From Stenotrophomonas maltophilia (lineage in GTDB: Bacteria; Pseudomonadota; Gammaproteobacteria; Xanthomonadales; Xanthomonadaceae), in the NCBI GenBank assembly GCA_002363385.1, contig DEVL01000005.1, positions 212,453 to 276,452 on the forward strand: DNA of 64,000 nt. Direction: 5' to 3'. The position numbers and the translations under genes are program-made. Under the pieces are notes generated by a model that ran no database searches, was not told the DNA's origin, and saw only the letters and a list, made by a program, of their open reading frames with translations. The stretch's first letter is position 1. The number at the start of each line of letters is the position of its first letter. Below are positions 34,744-43,752 of the stretch, in pieces.

Positions 34744-35799
34744 TCAGGCGGTGGTGCCGATACGCTGCAGGCGATAGCTGCCATCAAGCACGCCGTTGAC
34801 CCACTCCTGGTTGTCCAGGTACCAGTCCACGGTGAAGCCGATGCCCTGCTCGAAGGTGTACTTCGGTTCCCAGCCCAGCTGATCCTTCAGCTTGGAGGCG
34901 TCGATCGCGTAGCGACGGTCATGGCCAGGGCGGTCGGCCACATAAGTGATCTGACTGCTGCGCGGCTGCCCATCCTCACGCGGGCGACGGGCATCGAGCA
35001 GCGCGCAGATCGCGTGCACCACTTCAATGTTTTCTTTTTCAGAATTGCCGCCGACGTTGTAAGTCTCGCCGACCTGCCCCTTGGCCAGCACGGTGCGGAT
35101 CGCTTCGCAGTGGTCGCTCACAAACAACCAGTCGCGCACCTGCTTGCCGTCGCCGTAGACCGGCAGCGGCTCGCCGGCCAGCGCCTTGGCGATCACCAGC
35201 GGGATCAGCTTTTCGGGGAAGTGATACGGGCCGTAGTTGTTGGAGCAATTGGTGGTCAGCACCGGCAACCCGTAGGTGTGGTGAAACGCTCGCACCAGAT
35301 GGTCCGAGGCGGCCTTCGACGCGGAATACGGCGAGTTGGGCGCATACGGGGTGGTTTCGCTGAACTTGCCGGTCTCACCGAGGGTGCCATACACCTCATC
35401 GGTTGACACGTGCAGGAAGCGGAACGCCTGGGCCTTGCCGGCCGGGAGTGCTTTCCAGTAATCGCGTACGGCTTCAAGGAGCGCCAGCGTGCCGACCACG
35501 TTGGTCTGAATGAAGGCGCCGGGGCCGTCGATGGAGCGGTCCACATGGCTTTCCGCGGCGAAGTTCAGCACGGCGTCCGGCTGGTGTTCGCCCAGCAAAC
35601 GGGAGACGAGCGCCTGATCGCCGATGTCGCCCTCGACGAACACGTGGTCCGGGTTGCCGTCCAGCGAGGCCAGCGTCTTCAGATTGCCCGCGTAGGTCAG
35701 CGCATCAAGATTGATGATGCGCACGCCTTTGGCGATCGCTTCGAGCACAAAGTTACCGCCAATGAATCCGGCTCCGCCGGTGACAAGCCATGTGGGCAC
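34744..35799 (-). CDS. rmlB: dTDP-glucose 4,6-dehydratase
   Basis: Second enzyme of the pathway, 351 residues. It shows the NAD-binding loop VTGGAGFIGGNFV, the segment LNFAAESHVDRSIDGP, the catalytic DEVYG with the pair YSASKAASD, and NCSNNYGPYHFPEKLIPL. The start is GTG at 35799, with AGGAG about nine bases upstream. Promoter-proximal gene of rmlBACD; the 258-base region up to etfB is shared by the two divergent operons. Confidence 0.95.
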   Translation of the reverse strand: MPTWLVTGGAGFIGGNFVLEAIAKGVRIINLDALTYAGNLKTLASLDGNPDHVFVEGDIGDQALVSRLLGEHQPDAVLNFAAESHVDRSIDGPGAFIQTNVVGTLALLEAVRDYWKALPAGKAQAFRFLHVSTDEVYGTLGETGKFSETTPYAPNSPYSASKAASDHLVRAFHHTYGLPVLTTNCSNNYGPYHFPEKLIPLVIAKALAGEPLPVYGDGKQVRDWLFVSDHCEAIRTVLAKGQVGETYNVGGNSEKENIEVVHAICALLDARRPREDGQPRSSQITYVADRPGHDRRYAIDASKLKDQLGWEPKYTFEQGIGFTVDWYLDNQEWVNGVLDGSYRLQRIGTTA

Positions 35800-36057
35800 T
35801 TACCCGTTCTCCTGTTCGATATCCCTACAGGCGCCTGCCGCCGCGCCAGTCAGCGCAACAGGATACATGGCAGCCGTCTTCACCACTGCCCGCCACGCAT
35901 AAACATCAGGTTCTCTACCAACTCCATGCTGCACCGCAGCACAACCATACGCATTCGCATGGTGACCCCGTGGCAGTTAGAATCGCTGTCCCACCCCCGA
36001 ACCGGTTGCTAGTCGAAGGACCGGACGCTCTCCCGTTATTGAAGGATCCAGCTCCAG

Positions 36058-36804
36058 ATGAAAATCCTCGTCGCGTACAAGCGCGTGGTGGACTACAACG
36101 TCCGCATTCAGGTCAAGCCGGACGGTTCCGGCGTGGTCACCGACGGCGTCAAGCTGTCCCCCAATCCGTTCGATGAAATCGCGCTGGAAGAAGCGCTGCG
36201 CCTGCGTGACAAGGGCATCGCCACCGAGGTCGTGGTTGCCACGATCGCACCGGCAGATGCCCAGGCCCACCTGCGCAACGGCCTGGCCATGGGCGCCAAC
36301 CGCGCCATCCATGTCGTGACCGACCAGGCCATCCAGCCGCTCACCGCCGCGCGCACCCTGCTCAAACTGGTCGAGAAGGAACAGCCGGACCTTGTGATCC
36401 TTGGCAAACAGGCCATCGACGACGACGCCAACCAGACCGGCCAGATGCTCGCCACGCTGTGGGGCCGTCCCCAGGCGACCTTCGCCAGCAAGCTGGAGAT
36501 CGCCGACGGCAAGGCTACGGTCACCCGTGAAGTCGATGCCGGCCTGGAAACGCTGGAAGTCGATCTGCCGGCCGTGGTCACCACCGACCTGCGCCTGAAC
36601 GAGCCGCGCTTCATCAAGCTGCCGGACATCATGAAGGCCAAGGCCAAGCCGCTGGAGACTCTGCAGCTGGCCGACCTCGGCGTGGATGCCGCTGATACCT
36701 TCAAGACCACCCAGTACGCCGCGCCGGTCAAGCGCAGCAAGGGCGTGATGGTCAAGGACGCGGCCGAACTGGTCGCCGCACTCAAGCAGAAGGGGTTGCT
36801 GTAA
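36058..36804 (+). CDS. etfB: Electron transfer flavoprotein beta subunit
   Basis: Small subunit of ETF, 248 residues, which binds AMP and relays electrons from acyl-CoA dehydrogenases to ETF-ubiquinone oxidoreductase. Typical segments are MKILVAYKRVVDYNVRIQVK, LSPNPFDEIALEEALRLRD and the signature LNEPRFIKLPDIMKAKAKPL. A 1-base overlap (TAATG) links it to etfA. In Xanthomonas this pair is one border of the variable LPS locus, as here. Confidence 0.95.
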   Translation: MKILVAYKRVVDYNVRIQVKPDGSGVVTDGVKLSPNPFDEIALEEALRLRDKGIATEVVVATIAPADAQAHLRNGLAMGANRAIHVVTDQAIQPLTAARTLLKLVEKEQPDLVILGKQAIDDDANQTGQMLATLWGRPQATFASKLEIADGKATVTREVDAGLETLEVDLPAVVTTDLRLNEPRFIKLPDIMKAKAKPLETLQLADLGVDAADTFKTTQYAAPVKRSKGVMVKDAAELVAALKQKGLL

Positions 36805-37745
36805 TGACCAAGATCCTCGTTGTCGCTGAACACCACGACGGCAAGCTCAATGCCGCCACCGCCAAGACCGTGAGTGCGGCCGCTGCGATCAGCGACGCCA
36901 GCATCGACGTGTTGGTGCTTGCCGCCGACCCGACGGCGGCCGCCGCTGAAGCAGCGCAGCTGGCCGGCGTCGCCAAGGTGCTGACCGTGACCAACGCCGC
37001 CAACGCCCAGGCGCTGGCCCAGGTGCTGGCCCCGCAGATCGCGCAGCTGGCCACCGGCTACACCCACGTATTTGGCCCCTCGACCACTTTCGGCAAGGAC
37101 CTGATGCCGTGCGTGGCCGCCCTGCTGGGCGTCAACCAGGTCTCGGACCTGATGACCGTCGAAGGCAGCCACAGCTTCAAGCGCCCGATCTACGCGGGCA
37201 ACGCGATCATCACCGTGGAAGTGCCTGCCGACCAGATCGTGGTCGCCACCGTGCGTGCGGCCTCTTGGCCGGAAGCCGCCAAGGGCGGCAGCGCTGCCGT
37301 GGAAGCGGCCAGCGTCGATGCGGCCCTGCCGAGCCACACCCGCTTCGTCGGCCTGGCCGCCGGTGCGACCGACCGCCCGGACCTCCAGAGCGCCAAGCGC
37401 GTGGTCTCCGGCGGACGTGGCGTGGGCTCGGAAGAGAACTTCAAGGTGATCTTCCAGCTGGCCGACAAGCTCGGTGCCGCCGTCGGGGCCTCGCGCGCCG
37501 CAGTGGATGCCGGCTACGTGCCGAGTGATCTGCAGGTCGGCCAGACCGGCAAGATCATCTCCCCGGAGCTGTACGTGGCGGTGGGCATCAGCGGCGCGAT
37601 CCAGCACCTGACCGGGATCAAGGACGCCGGCACGATCGTGGCGATCAACAAGGACCCGGACTCGCCGATCTTCGAGATCGCCGATATCGGGTTGGTCGGG
37701 GATCTGTTCACGTTGTTGCCGGAGCTGGAAAAAGCCATCGACTGA
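36804..37745 (+). CDS. etfA: Electron transfer flavoprotein alpha subunit
   Basis: FAD-carrying subunit of ETF, 313 residues. The C-terminal FAD-binding domain is unmistakable: RPDLQSAKRVVSGGRGVGSEENF, then SRAAVDAGYVPSDLQVGQTGKIISPELYVAVGISGAIQHLTGIKDAGTIVAINKDP-type motifs with the conserved Arg and Ser that contact the flavin. No intrinsic terminator is seen directly after it; the 395-base stretch that follows holds a decayed xanB fragment and then a hairpin terminator. Confidence 0.95.
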   Translation: MTKILVVAEHHDGKLNAATAKTVSAAAAISDASIDVLVLAADPTAAAAEAAQLAGVAKVLTVTNAANAQALAQVLAPQIAQLATGYTHVFGPSTTFGKDLMPCVAALLGVNQVSDLMTVEGSHSFKRPIYAGNAIITVEVPADQIVVATVRAASWPEAAKGGSAAVEAASVDAALPSHTRFVGLAAGATDRPDLQSAKRVVSGGRGVGSEENFKVIFQLADKLGAAVGASRAAVDAGYVPSDLQVGQTGKIISPELYVAVGISGAIQHLTGIKDAGTIVAINKDPDSPIFEIADIGLVGDLFTLLPELEKAID

Positions 37746-37936
37746 ACGGTTCGGAGGGCGCTCCGTAATCAACGAGTTACGTAGCGCCTGATATGGATCT
37801 GACCCCTCGGACGCTTGGGCAGAATCACCGGCATCCGCGGCAACTGTCGCCGTAATCGAAGACCGCCCCCGGAGGGTACGCGTTGGGTACGCCCCCCTGC
37901 TTTAACGCCTGCGACATCGCCTGCGGGGAATTCTCT

Positions 37937-38059
37937 AGACTGTGCCCACCCGCCTGAAGAATCCAGGAAAACTCTCCCCGGAGTTGATCGAGAGCGAGTC
38001 GGAAAGCTATCTGGGGCGACGTTATCGTACGTTTCCAAAACGACTACGGCAGTGCTTGA
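37937..38059 (+). pseudogene. Decayed 3' end of a second xanB (manC-type) gene
   Basis: Reading from 37951 gives RLKNPGKLSPELIE..ESYLG, and after a frame change at about 38014 the next frame gives GDVIVRFQNDYGSA then TGA at 38057-38059. The intact XanB at 30845-32248 ends HRLKNPGKLPLELIEV..SYLGEDDIVRFEDTYGRT, so the match covers its last 35 or so residues. A small deletion breaks the frame and no 5' part is present. The bases between etfA and this fragment (37746-37936) show nothing else recognisable. Confidence 0.8.
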
Positions 38060-38092
38060 TGTGTGAGCGCAGCATCAACAGGTGAAACAACA

Positions 38093-38126
38093 AAGAAGGC
38101 CGGGAGCATGCTCCCGGCCTTCTTTG
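38093..38126. terminator. Bidirectional intrinsic terminator at the O-antigen locus border
   Basis: AAAGAAGGCCGGGAGC pairs with its exact complement GCTCCCGGCCTTCTTT across a 2-base AT centre, a 16-bp stem with A/T ends on both strands. It lies 15 bases past the ugd stop and closes the whole minus-strand O-antigen operon while also stopping any message arriving from etfBA. Confidence 0.9.
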
Positions 38127-38140
38127 AACTACTGTCGCGA

Positions 38141-39307
38141 TCAGTTGTCGCCGAAAAGGTCTCGGGTGTACACCTTGCTAGCCACATCTTCCAATGCATC
38201 AGACATACGGTTGCTGATGATGACATCAGCCTCTTCCTTGAATGCCCGCAAATCGTTGACAACACGCGAATTGAAAAACTCCGCCTCTTTCAGTACCGGC
38301 TCATGGACGATCACTTCCACGCCCTTGGCCTTGATTCGCTTCATGATTCCTTGGATGCTGGAGGAGCGGAAATTGTCGGAACCCGCTTTCATGATCAGCC
38401 GATAGATTCCTACCACTTTCGGATTGCGGCTAAGAATATCGGCGGCAATGAAGTCCTTGCGAGTCGTGTTCGAATCCACAATGGCGCGGATCAGGTTCTG
38501 CGGTACGCTCTGGTAATTCGCCAACAGCTGCTTGGTATCTTTGGGCAGGCAGTAGCCACCGTAGCCAAATGACGGATTGTTGTAGCCCCCGCCAATCCGC
38601 GGATCGAGGCTGATCCCTTCGATGATCTGCCGGCTGTCAAGGCCATGCGTCTGCGCGTAGGTATCCAGTTCGTTGAAATAGGACACACGCATCGCCAGAT
38701 ATGTGTTTGCAAAGAGCTTGATCGCCTCTGCTTCAGTAGAGTCGGTGAAAAGCACTGGTACGTTCTTTTTCTCCGCCCCCTCTTCCAATAGAGCAGCGAA
38801 CCGCTTCGCCGCATCGGTATGGCCACCCACGATGATCCGCGACGGGTGGAGATTGTCGTAAAGTGCACGACCTTCGCGCAGGAACTCCGGTGAAAAAATG
38901 ATGTTCTCTACGCCGAACTTCTCGCGCAAACTACAGGTATAGCCCACTGGAATTGTCGACTTGATGACCATCGTCGCTGCCGGGTTTATCTCCAGCACCT
39001 GCTTGATCACGACTTCAATGGAACGGGTGTTGAAATAATTGGTATCTGGATCGTAATCGGTCGGCGTCGCGATGATTACATAGTCGGCGCTGCCGAATGC
39101 ATCTTCCGGATCCAATGTGGCGCGGAAGTTCAACTCATCGCCCGCCAGGGCTCTCTGGATGTCCTCATCGACGATGGGCGACTGTCCACGATTGAGCTTG
39201 TCGACTTTTTCCTCGATCAGGTCCAAAGCTACCACCTCATGGTAACGCGCCAACAGCACGCCGTTGGAAAGGCCAACATAGCCGGTGCCTGCGATTGCGA
39301 TCTTCAT
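38141..39307 (-). CDS. ugd: UDP-glucose 6-dehydrogenase
   Basis: A 388-residue enzyme that oxidises UDP-glucose twice to UDP-glucuronate. The NAD loop is IAGTGYVGLSNGVLL, the segment SPEFLREGRALYDNLHPSRIIVG holds the substrate loop, and the catalytic cysteine is in FGYGGYCLPKDTKQL. It is of the short Ugd type found in O-antigen clusters. Its product is the substrate of Uxs (44686-45636), giving UDP-xylose. Last gene of the locus in the direction of transcription, followed by a strong terminator. Confidence 0.95.
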   Translation of the reverse strand: MKIAIAGTGYVGLSNGVLLARYHEVVALDLIEEKVDKLNRGQSPIVDEDIQRALAGDELNFRATLDPEDAFGSADYVIIATPTDYDPDTNYFNTRSIEVVIKQVLEINPAATMVIKSTIPVGYTCSLREKFGVENIIFSPEFLREGRALYDNLHPSRIIVGGHTDAAKRFAALLEEGAEKKNVPVLFTDSTEAEAIKLFANTYLAMRVSYFNELDTYAQTHGLDSRQIIEGISLDPRIGGGYNNPSFGYGGYCLPKDTKQLLANYQSVPQNLIRAIVDSNTTRKDFIAADILSRNPKVVGIYRLIMKAGSDNFRSSSIQGIMKRIKAKGVEVIVHEPVLKEAEFFNSRVVNDLRAFKEEADVIISNRMSDALEDVASKVYTRDLFGDN

Positions 39308-39349
39308 AATGCCTCGATACAGATATTCAATTGTGGATGGCCGATCCGC

Positions 39350-40660
39350 TCAGATCAGAGAGCCAGGATGGGATGTGGACCGGCTGCCGTTCGCGGAAGA
39401 ACCCAACGCATTGCGGACCGCAAGACCGATCAGATAACACACGCACGTCGCAGTCCACACAGCATATGGCCAACGGGGATAGTCAAACAGCTGCTCAAAT
39501 CTTCCGGTAACGAAGGGCCGCCAAAGAGCGCTGAACTCTGGAACGTACCAGCACAGATATTCCTGGGAATAGTTATTCGACCAGCAGGCGTCCATGTTGT
39601 CCTGCGCATAAATATAGCCATTCACGGCTACCCACGCCGAGAGTGCAACCACCGCCACCAGGCACAGGGTCCGCATGATCGACATACGCCTTTCCTGCAG
39701 CAACACTGCCATCAGCAAACATGCCGGCGGGCAAAGATACAGGAAGAATCGAGGCCCCCAGAAGCTCCCGCCGTACCAGGCCCACCACTTCGCATACAAC
39801 AGGACGGGGGCAATAAGCGCAAGCGATACAATGATGATGGACTTTGTATCAAGGCGAAGTGCTGCTCGACTCTCAGCATTGACCGCCAACATCAAAGCTG
39901 GAATGTAAAAGACCAGGCCTTTGCCGAACGAGAATAGAATGGACAACGTCCCAAATACCAGCGGATAGCTAAAACCGGGCCGCGCCGAGTACGGCAGAAT
40001 GGTCTGGAACCCATGTTCATTGTCGGAAAGGTAACCGTTACCTGAGCCCGCATTTCTGATCCAAACATCCAGAAGGATAAGGGCTACTGCGCCGATCGCA
40101 GCGACCGGCGGCGCGATCCTTCGCTTGAGGATGAACCACATGGCAGCGAGCACCATGTAGGGAAGCAGCAATGCAGGGGTGCTCGCGCACGCAAGCGCGA
40201 TCAGCAGCACCGACGGTACCGGACGGCGTTCAATCCACAGCGCGCCGACGAAGAAGCACATTGCACTCAACACTTCGCCGTAATAGCCTTGCAAGTGGTG
40301 CGGGAACATGGATGCGCCGAGAATCAAAAGCACCCAGGCGCGCGCCGTCGCTGCCGTATACCTGCGTGCAATCGCCGCATACGCCGGCATTGCGAGCAGT
40401 AGAAATACGAGGAGATTGAAGTAGGCAACATAGCCGGCCGGATTCGAGCCACGCGCAACCGCCAACCACGCCAGGGGCATGGAGAGCATGGGCTGAACAA
40501 GGGAGAACTTGGAGAATCCTCCCTCACCATGTAGAAGACTCAAGACAGATTCAAACCGCACTGCACCGTCTCCGCCGATTGCCGGCGCGAGCGTTGCAAA
40601 CAGAATGACCAGACCAGTCCCGATCAGGGACCATTCCAACATTGACCGAGCGTGTTTCAT
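39350..40660 (-). CDS. Polytopic membrane protein, GT-C-type glycosyltransferase candidate
   Basis: A 436-residue integral membrane protein with about ten hydrophobic segments. An acidic residue follows the first helix in APAIGGDGAVRFESVL, the position of the catalytic Asp in GT-C enzymes that use polyprenyl-phosphate sugars. The last third has a periplasmic-looking loop (NMDACWSNNYSQEYLCWYVPEF) with two cysteines. No specific family could be named. Located between ugd and a second large membrane protein, in a block with GtrA- and GtrB-type genes, so a periplasmic transferase acting on O-antigen is the most economical reading. GC content is lower than in the housekeeping genes. Confidence 0.6.
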   Translation of the reverse strand: MKHARSMLEWSLIGTGLVILFATLAPAIGGDGAVRFESVLSLLHGEGGFSKFSLVQPMLSMPLAWLAVARGSNPAGYVAYFNLLVFLLLAMPAYAAIARRYTAATARAWVLLILGASMFPHHLQGYYGEVLSAMCFFVGALWIERRPVPSVLLIALACASTPALLLPYMVLAAMWFILKRRIAPPVAAIGAVALILLDVWIRNAGSGNGYLSDNEHGFQTILPYSARPGFSYPLVFGTLSILFSFGKGLVFYIPALMLAVNAESRAALRLDTKSIIIVSLALIAPVLLYAKWWAWYGGSFWGPRFFLYLCPPACLLMAVLLQERRMSIMRTLCLVAVVALSAWVAVNGYIYAQDNMDACWSNNYSQEYLCWYVPEFSALWRPFVTGRFEQLFDYPRWPYAVWTATCVCYLIGLAVRNALGSSANGSRSTSHPGSLI

Positions 40661-40688
40661 CCGAATTCCAATTTCATGCCAGACCCTG

Positions 40689-42737
40689 TTACGGCGCGGC
40701 GTTACCGAGAATGATTTGCTGCATCACCAGACCGTGCTCGTGTAGCCACGCCCTCCCCTCGATTACGGCACTGACGACGATATGCCGCCTATCGGGAGTC
40801 GACGCAGGAACGCGGAAATCGACCTCACGCACCTCGCCAGGTTCCAGCATGGCCGCACCGGCGAGCTCAACACGCGCGTGCCAGCCGGCGGGGTCCGGAT
40901 CCTCACCGTCACCCAGCATCTGCCAGGACAGCCGAAGCGGGCCTTGCAGATCAGGGGCGGCATTCAACGCCGCGTCCGAGCGGTTCCGTATCTGCACCTT
41001 GACGAGATAGCCATCGGGCTTCTTCTCAGCGGACACAATACGCAGTTCCACTTTTCCGGCATCGGTCAGAGGGAAGACTGGATGGGCGTAGGAATCGCAG
41101 GAGGGTTGGTCAACAACAACCACGGGGCCCGCGACCTTGACATTCCCCTCGGCCGCTATTGCCGGTGGCAACTTTTGCGCCGCCTGCAGTCGGATCAGAG
41201 CTTGGCGGCAGGGCGTCTCGGCTTCTCGTGGTTCATATCCTGGCGGCAGGTTCCCGGAATATCCGTTGAGGGTTGGCCGACCGACGTCCTGGCCCAGGAT
41301 CGCGCCATCCAATTCGGAAATGTAGTATGGATAACCAGGGCGGATTGGGTTGAATACGATGACATCGGACGGCAACGTCTGCGGCAGCCCGCTACGCAAT
41401 TCCCCAACGCGATGGCGATCTTGAGCAATATCGAAGTTCGACGTTCGAAGCGTTGACGACTCGAATACCATCAGCAAGACCAGCAGCCCAAGAAGCACGC
41501 GAGCTATGACCTTGCCCCGCTCCAAGGCATCTACGCCCATTGCCACCAGTACAGCGAGTGGCAATGCCATCACCAGGCCGATTCGTGCCATTGCTCGCAC
41601 CGATCCTACGCCAGGCAGCTTAGCCAGTAGCAGGTACAAAGAATGCCCGCCGACACTCAGCGTCAGCAACACCAGCAGGCAAATGGTCGATGCTGCGACC
41701 CAACGGGTGCTTAGCGGCGACCGAATCAGCGCCAGCGCCGAGAGCCCGAGGATGCCAACGCCAAAGAACATCTGTTGCTCATGCCGCATCGGCACGTCTG
41801 CGCCGATCTTGCTGCTGATTGCTCCCCACATCATGGATTGGTCGGCAAGCACGTAGCTCTGTATCCGCGGCAGCATCGACGCTATTTCAACGATACTTCG
41901 CTTGAAACCATACAGCGTGGAAAAGTGCAGGTATGGCTTCATCAATAGTGCCAGCGCGAGCGCTGCCAGGATAATGGCGGCCACCGCAGAAAGCACCTCC
42001 CGTCGGCTCGCAGGTTGACGCCACTGCCTCCATTGTTCAAACCACACGCGCGGACCCACGCCCTCGATCACCCACTGCGACAACGCCCATGCGGTCAGCG
42101 TCAACAGCATGAAGTAGCCAAGGTAGATGGAGATGTAGAACTGGCCGACAACGGCTAGCGCCAAGCCTGCCATCCAGCGCCAGCGCGCCTCCGCCACGAA
42201 GCGCTCCCACATCAGCAACCCGACGGGAATCAGCAAACGGTAGGTCAGTTGGGCGTGCCCGTGACGGGCGATCACCGGCATGGCAAAGGTGAATGCGAAC
42301 GCAGCCACTGCGCTTGCCAACGGCGAGAACCGCAGGCGCCGGAACACGATGTGGGTGACGAGGAAGTTGGCGAGGTAGCCGGTCAGGTACCAGAGATCGA
42401 ATGCCTGGTACCTGTCCCAGCCCATCGCCCGGTAAGCGGAATAGATCCATGCTGTTCCCCAATGGTTATCGGAGAAAGTTGAGGCGCCGGGCGTTGGATA
42501 GAAGAACGGCGGACTGACCAGACTGGCATCCAGCCCGAGCAGCCATCGATGGAAGTGTTCCAGCACCACCCCATTAAAGCGCGCATCGCCGAGATCGCCA
42601 GGCACACAGGCCAACTGGCAGGTGTGCGAAAGCGGCACGAGCCAGAACCCCAGTGCCAGCAAGAACAGCGGGGGCAGCCAACGTGCGACCTGACCGCCTG
42701 CGGCCAGGTTAGGACCGATGCGGTCGAGGGTTTTCAT
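40689..42737 (-). CDS. Large membrane protein with periplasmic C-terminal domain, GT-C candidate
   Basis: A 682-residue protein. Residues 1-450 hold about eleven hydrophobic helices; the first loop carries CVPGDLGDARFNGVVLEHFH, with two Asp residues placed as in GT-C transferases. Residues 455-682 are soluble and beta-rich (VELRIVSAEKKPDGYLVKVQIRN and EVREVDFRVPASTPDRRHIVV), probably periplasmic. It resembles in layout the serotype-specific GtrC-type proteins of phages, which attach a lipid-linked sugar to O-antigen, but without clear sequence identity. ATG at 42737 is preferred over a TTG at 42758 that would overlap the previous gene. Lies 17 bases after it. Confidence 0.6.
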   Translation of the reverse strand: MKTLDRIGPNLAAGGQVARWLPPLFLLALGFWLVPLSHTCQLACVPGDLGDARFNGVVLEHFHRWLLGLDASLVSPPFFYPTPGASTFSDNHWGTAWIYSAYRAMGWDRYQAFDLWYLTGYLANFLVTHIVFRRLRFSPLASAVAAFAFTFAMPVIARHGHAQLTYRLLIPVGLLMWERFVAEARWRWMAGLALAVVGQFYISIYLGYFMLLTLTAWALSQWVIEGVGPRVWFEQWRQWRQPASRREVLSAVAAIILAALALALLMKPYLHFSTLYGFKRSIVEIASMLPRIQSYVLADQSMMWGAISSKIGADVPMRHEQQMFFGVGILGLSALALIRSPLSTRWVAASTICLLVLLTLSVGGHSLYLLLAKLPGVGSVRAMARIGLVMALPLAVLVAMGVDALERGKVIARVLLGLLVLLMVFESSTLRTSNFDIAQDRHRVGELRSGLPQTLPSDVIVFNPIRPGYPYYISELDGAILGQDVGRPTLNGYSGNLPPGYEPREAETPCRQALIRLQAAQKLPPAIAAEGNVKVAGPVVVVDQPSCDSYAHPVFPLTDAGKVELRIVSAEKKPDGYLVKVQIRNRSDAALNAAPDLQGPLRLSWQMLGDGEDPDPAGWHARVELAGAAMLEPGEVREVDFRVPASTPDRRHIVVSAVIEGRAWLHEHGLVMQQIILGNAAP

Positions 42738-42754
42738 GAGACCGACCCGCTCCT

Positions 42755-43354
42755 TCAACGGCAGCGATAATCAGATGCCATTTGGCTGTTCCGGAACGGA
42801 TCAGTCAGCGCATCAGTGTACTGTCCCATCAGCAATCGATGGGTCGGCAAGAGGTTCTGACGATAGAAGCGGCTGAAGGCAGCCAGTCGCTCGCCGCGCG
42901 CAGTGAGCTTCACGCACCCATCGTGGATCTCGATAGTGCCCGACTGAAGCTGCTCGGTCAGCCGCACTTCGACCAAGTGATGCTCACGGACATACTCATC
43001 GGTGAAAACCTGCCGGAAGGCGTCCTCACGAATGCCACCGCCTCTCTGATGCAGCTTCTCGAGGATATAGAACGATAGCGAACGATCGATGACGGTGGGC
43101 ACGGAAATCGCGAACACATACCCTCCAAGCAGCCAGATCGCAGCCAACTGGATCATCTCCAACCGGGTGAAATCACGGAACCACTTGACAAGATACAAGA
43201 TTGTGAAAACCACCACCAGCGCGATTACCGCGTCGATGATGCTTGCATAAAGCACCACGTCCACTCGGATGTAACGCATATGGACGTAGTAGGTGAGCAG
43301 CAGGCCGACGACGAAAATTACCGTGGCCAGAAGGGCACGCAGATATTTATTCAT
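42755..43354 (-). CDS. Unknown three-helix membrane protein with cytoplasmic tail
   Basis: A 199-residue protein not recognised as a named family. Three hydrophobic helices occupy residues 6-25, 33-60 and 70-92. A soluble tail of about 100 residues follows, with DAFRQVFTDEYVREHHLVEVRLTEQLQSGTIEIHDGCVKLTARGERL-type content. The alternation of helices ending in a beta-hairpin-like TIEIHDGCVKLTARG is reminiscent of a winged-helix fold. It is coupled by ATGA to the gtrA gene, so it probably works with the GtrA/GtrB pair, perhaps as a partner of the membrane transferase. No catalytic motif was seen. Confidence 0.65.
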   Translation of the reverse strand: MNKYLRALLATVIFVVGLLLTYYVHMRYIRVDVVLYASIIDAVIALVVVFTILYLVKWFRDFTRLEMIQLAAIWLLGGYVFAISVPTVIDRSLSFYILEKLHQRGGGIREDAFRQVFTDEYVREHHLVEVRLTEQLQSGTIEIHDGCVKLTARGERLAAFSRFYRQNLLPTHRLLMGQYTDALTDPFRNSQMASDYRCR

Positions 43355-43752
43355 TTTTTGAACACCAGGAATTTATTCGCGAGGAAACTGAAGGCCATCT
43401 GCATGCCGGTGGCCAGCAGAAATCCGATGCGATAGTCGTAGCCAAGCCAATCAGCCCACACATACATGACTAAGGCGTGCAACAGCGCGATACACGCATA
43501 GACCGCAAGGAACATCGAGCCTTGCTTGACCACGCTGCCTTGTTGGCCACGAAACACAAAGTAGCGGCTGCCAACGAAGGAGACCGCGATCCCAAAAACA
43601 GCCGCAATCGCATTGGCAACGCCAGCCAGCGGAATATGCAGCACTTCAATGTTGAAGCGCAGCACACCATAGTGAACCAAGGTTGCGATCACACCGTTGA
43701 TCAGATACCTGATCAGCTGGCCTCCGGCTTCTCCACTACCCTTGGCGGGCAT
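43351..43752 (-). CDS. gtrA: GtrA-family polyprenyl-phospho-sugar flippase candidate
   Basis: A 133-residue protein with four hydrophobic helices (LIRYLINGVIATLVHYGVLRF; NAIAAVFGIAVSFVGSRYFVF; MFLAVYACIALLHALVMYVW; GFLLATGMQMAFSFLANKFLVF) ending in the usual NKFLVFKK. GtrA proteins flip undecaprenyl-phosphate-linked sugar to the periplasm. It overlaps the GtrB-like transferase gene by 17 bases, the pairing seen in phage serotype-conversion cassettes. Distinct from the other GtrA at 29010-29411: the two share only family-level resemblance. Confidence 0.88.
   Translation of the reverse strand: MPAKGSGEAGGQLIRYLINGVIATLVHYGVLRFNIEVLHIPLAGVANAIAAVFGIAVSFVGSRYFVFRGQQGSVVKQGSMFLAVYACIALLHALVMYVWADWLGYDYRIGFLLATGMQMAFSFLANKFLVFKK

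Noticed and set aside
37769..38066. Short open frames between etfA and ugd
   Set aside because: They cross the decayed xanB fragment in wrong frames and have no ribosome sites.
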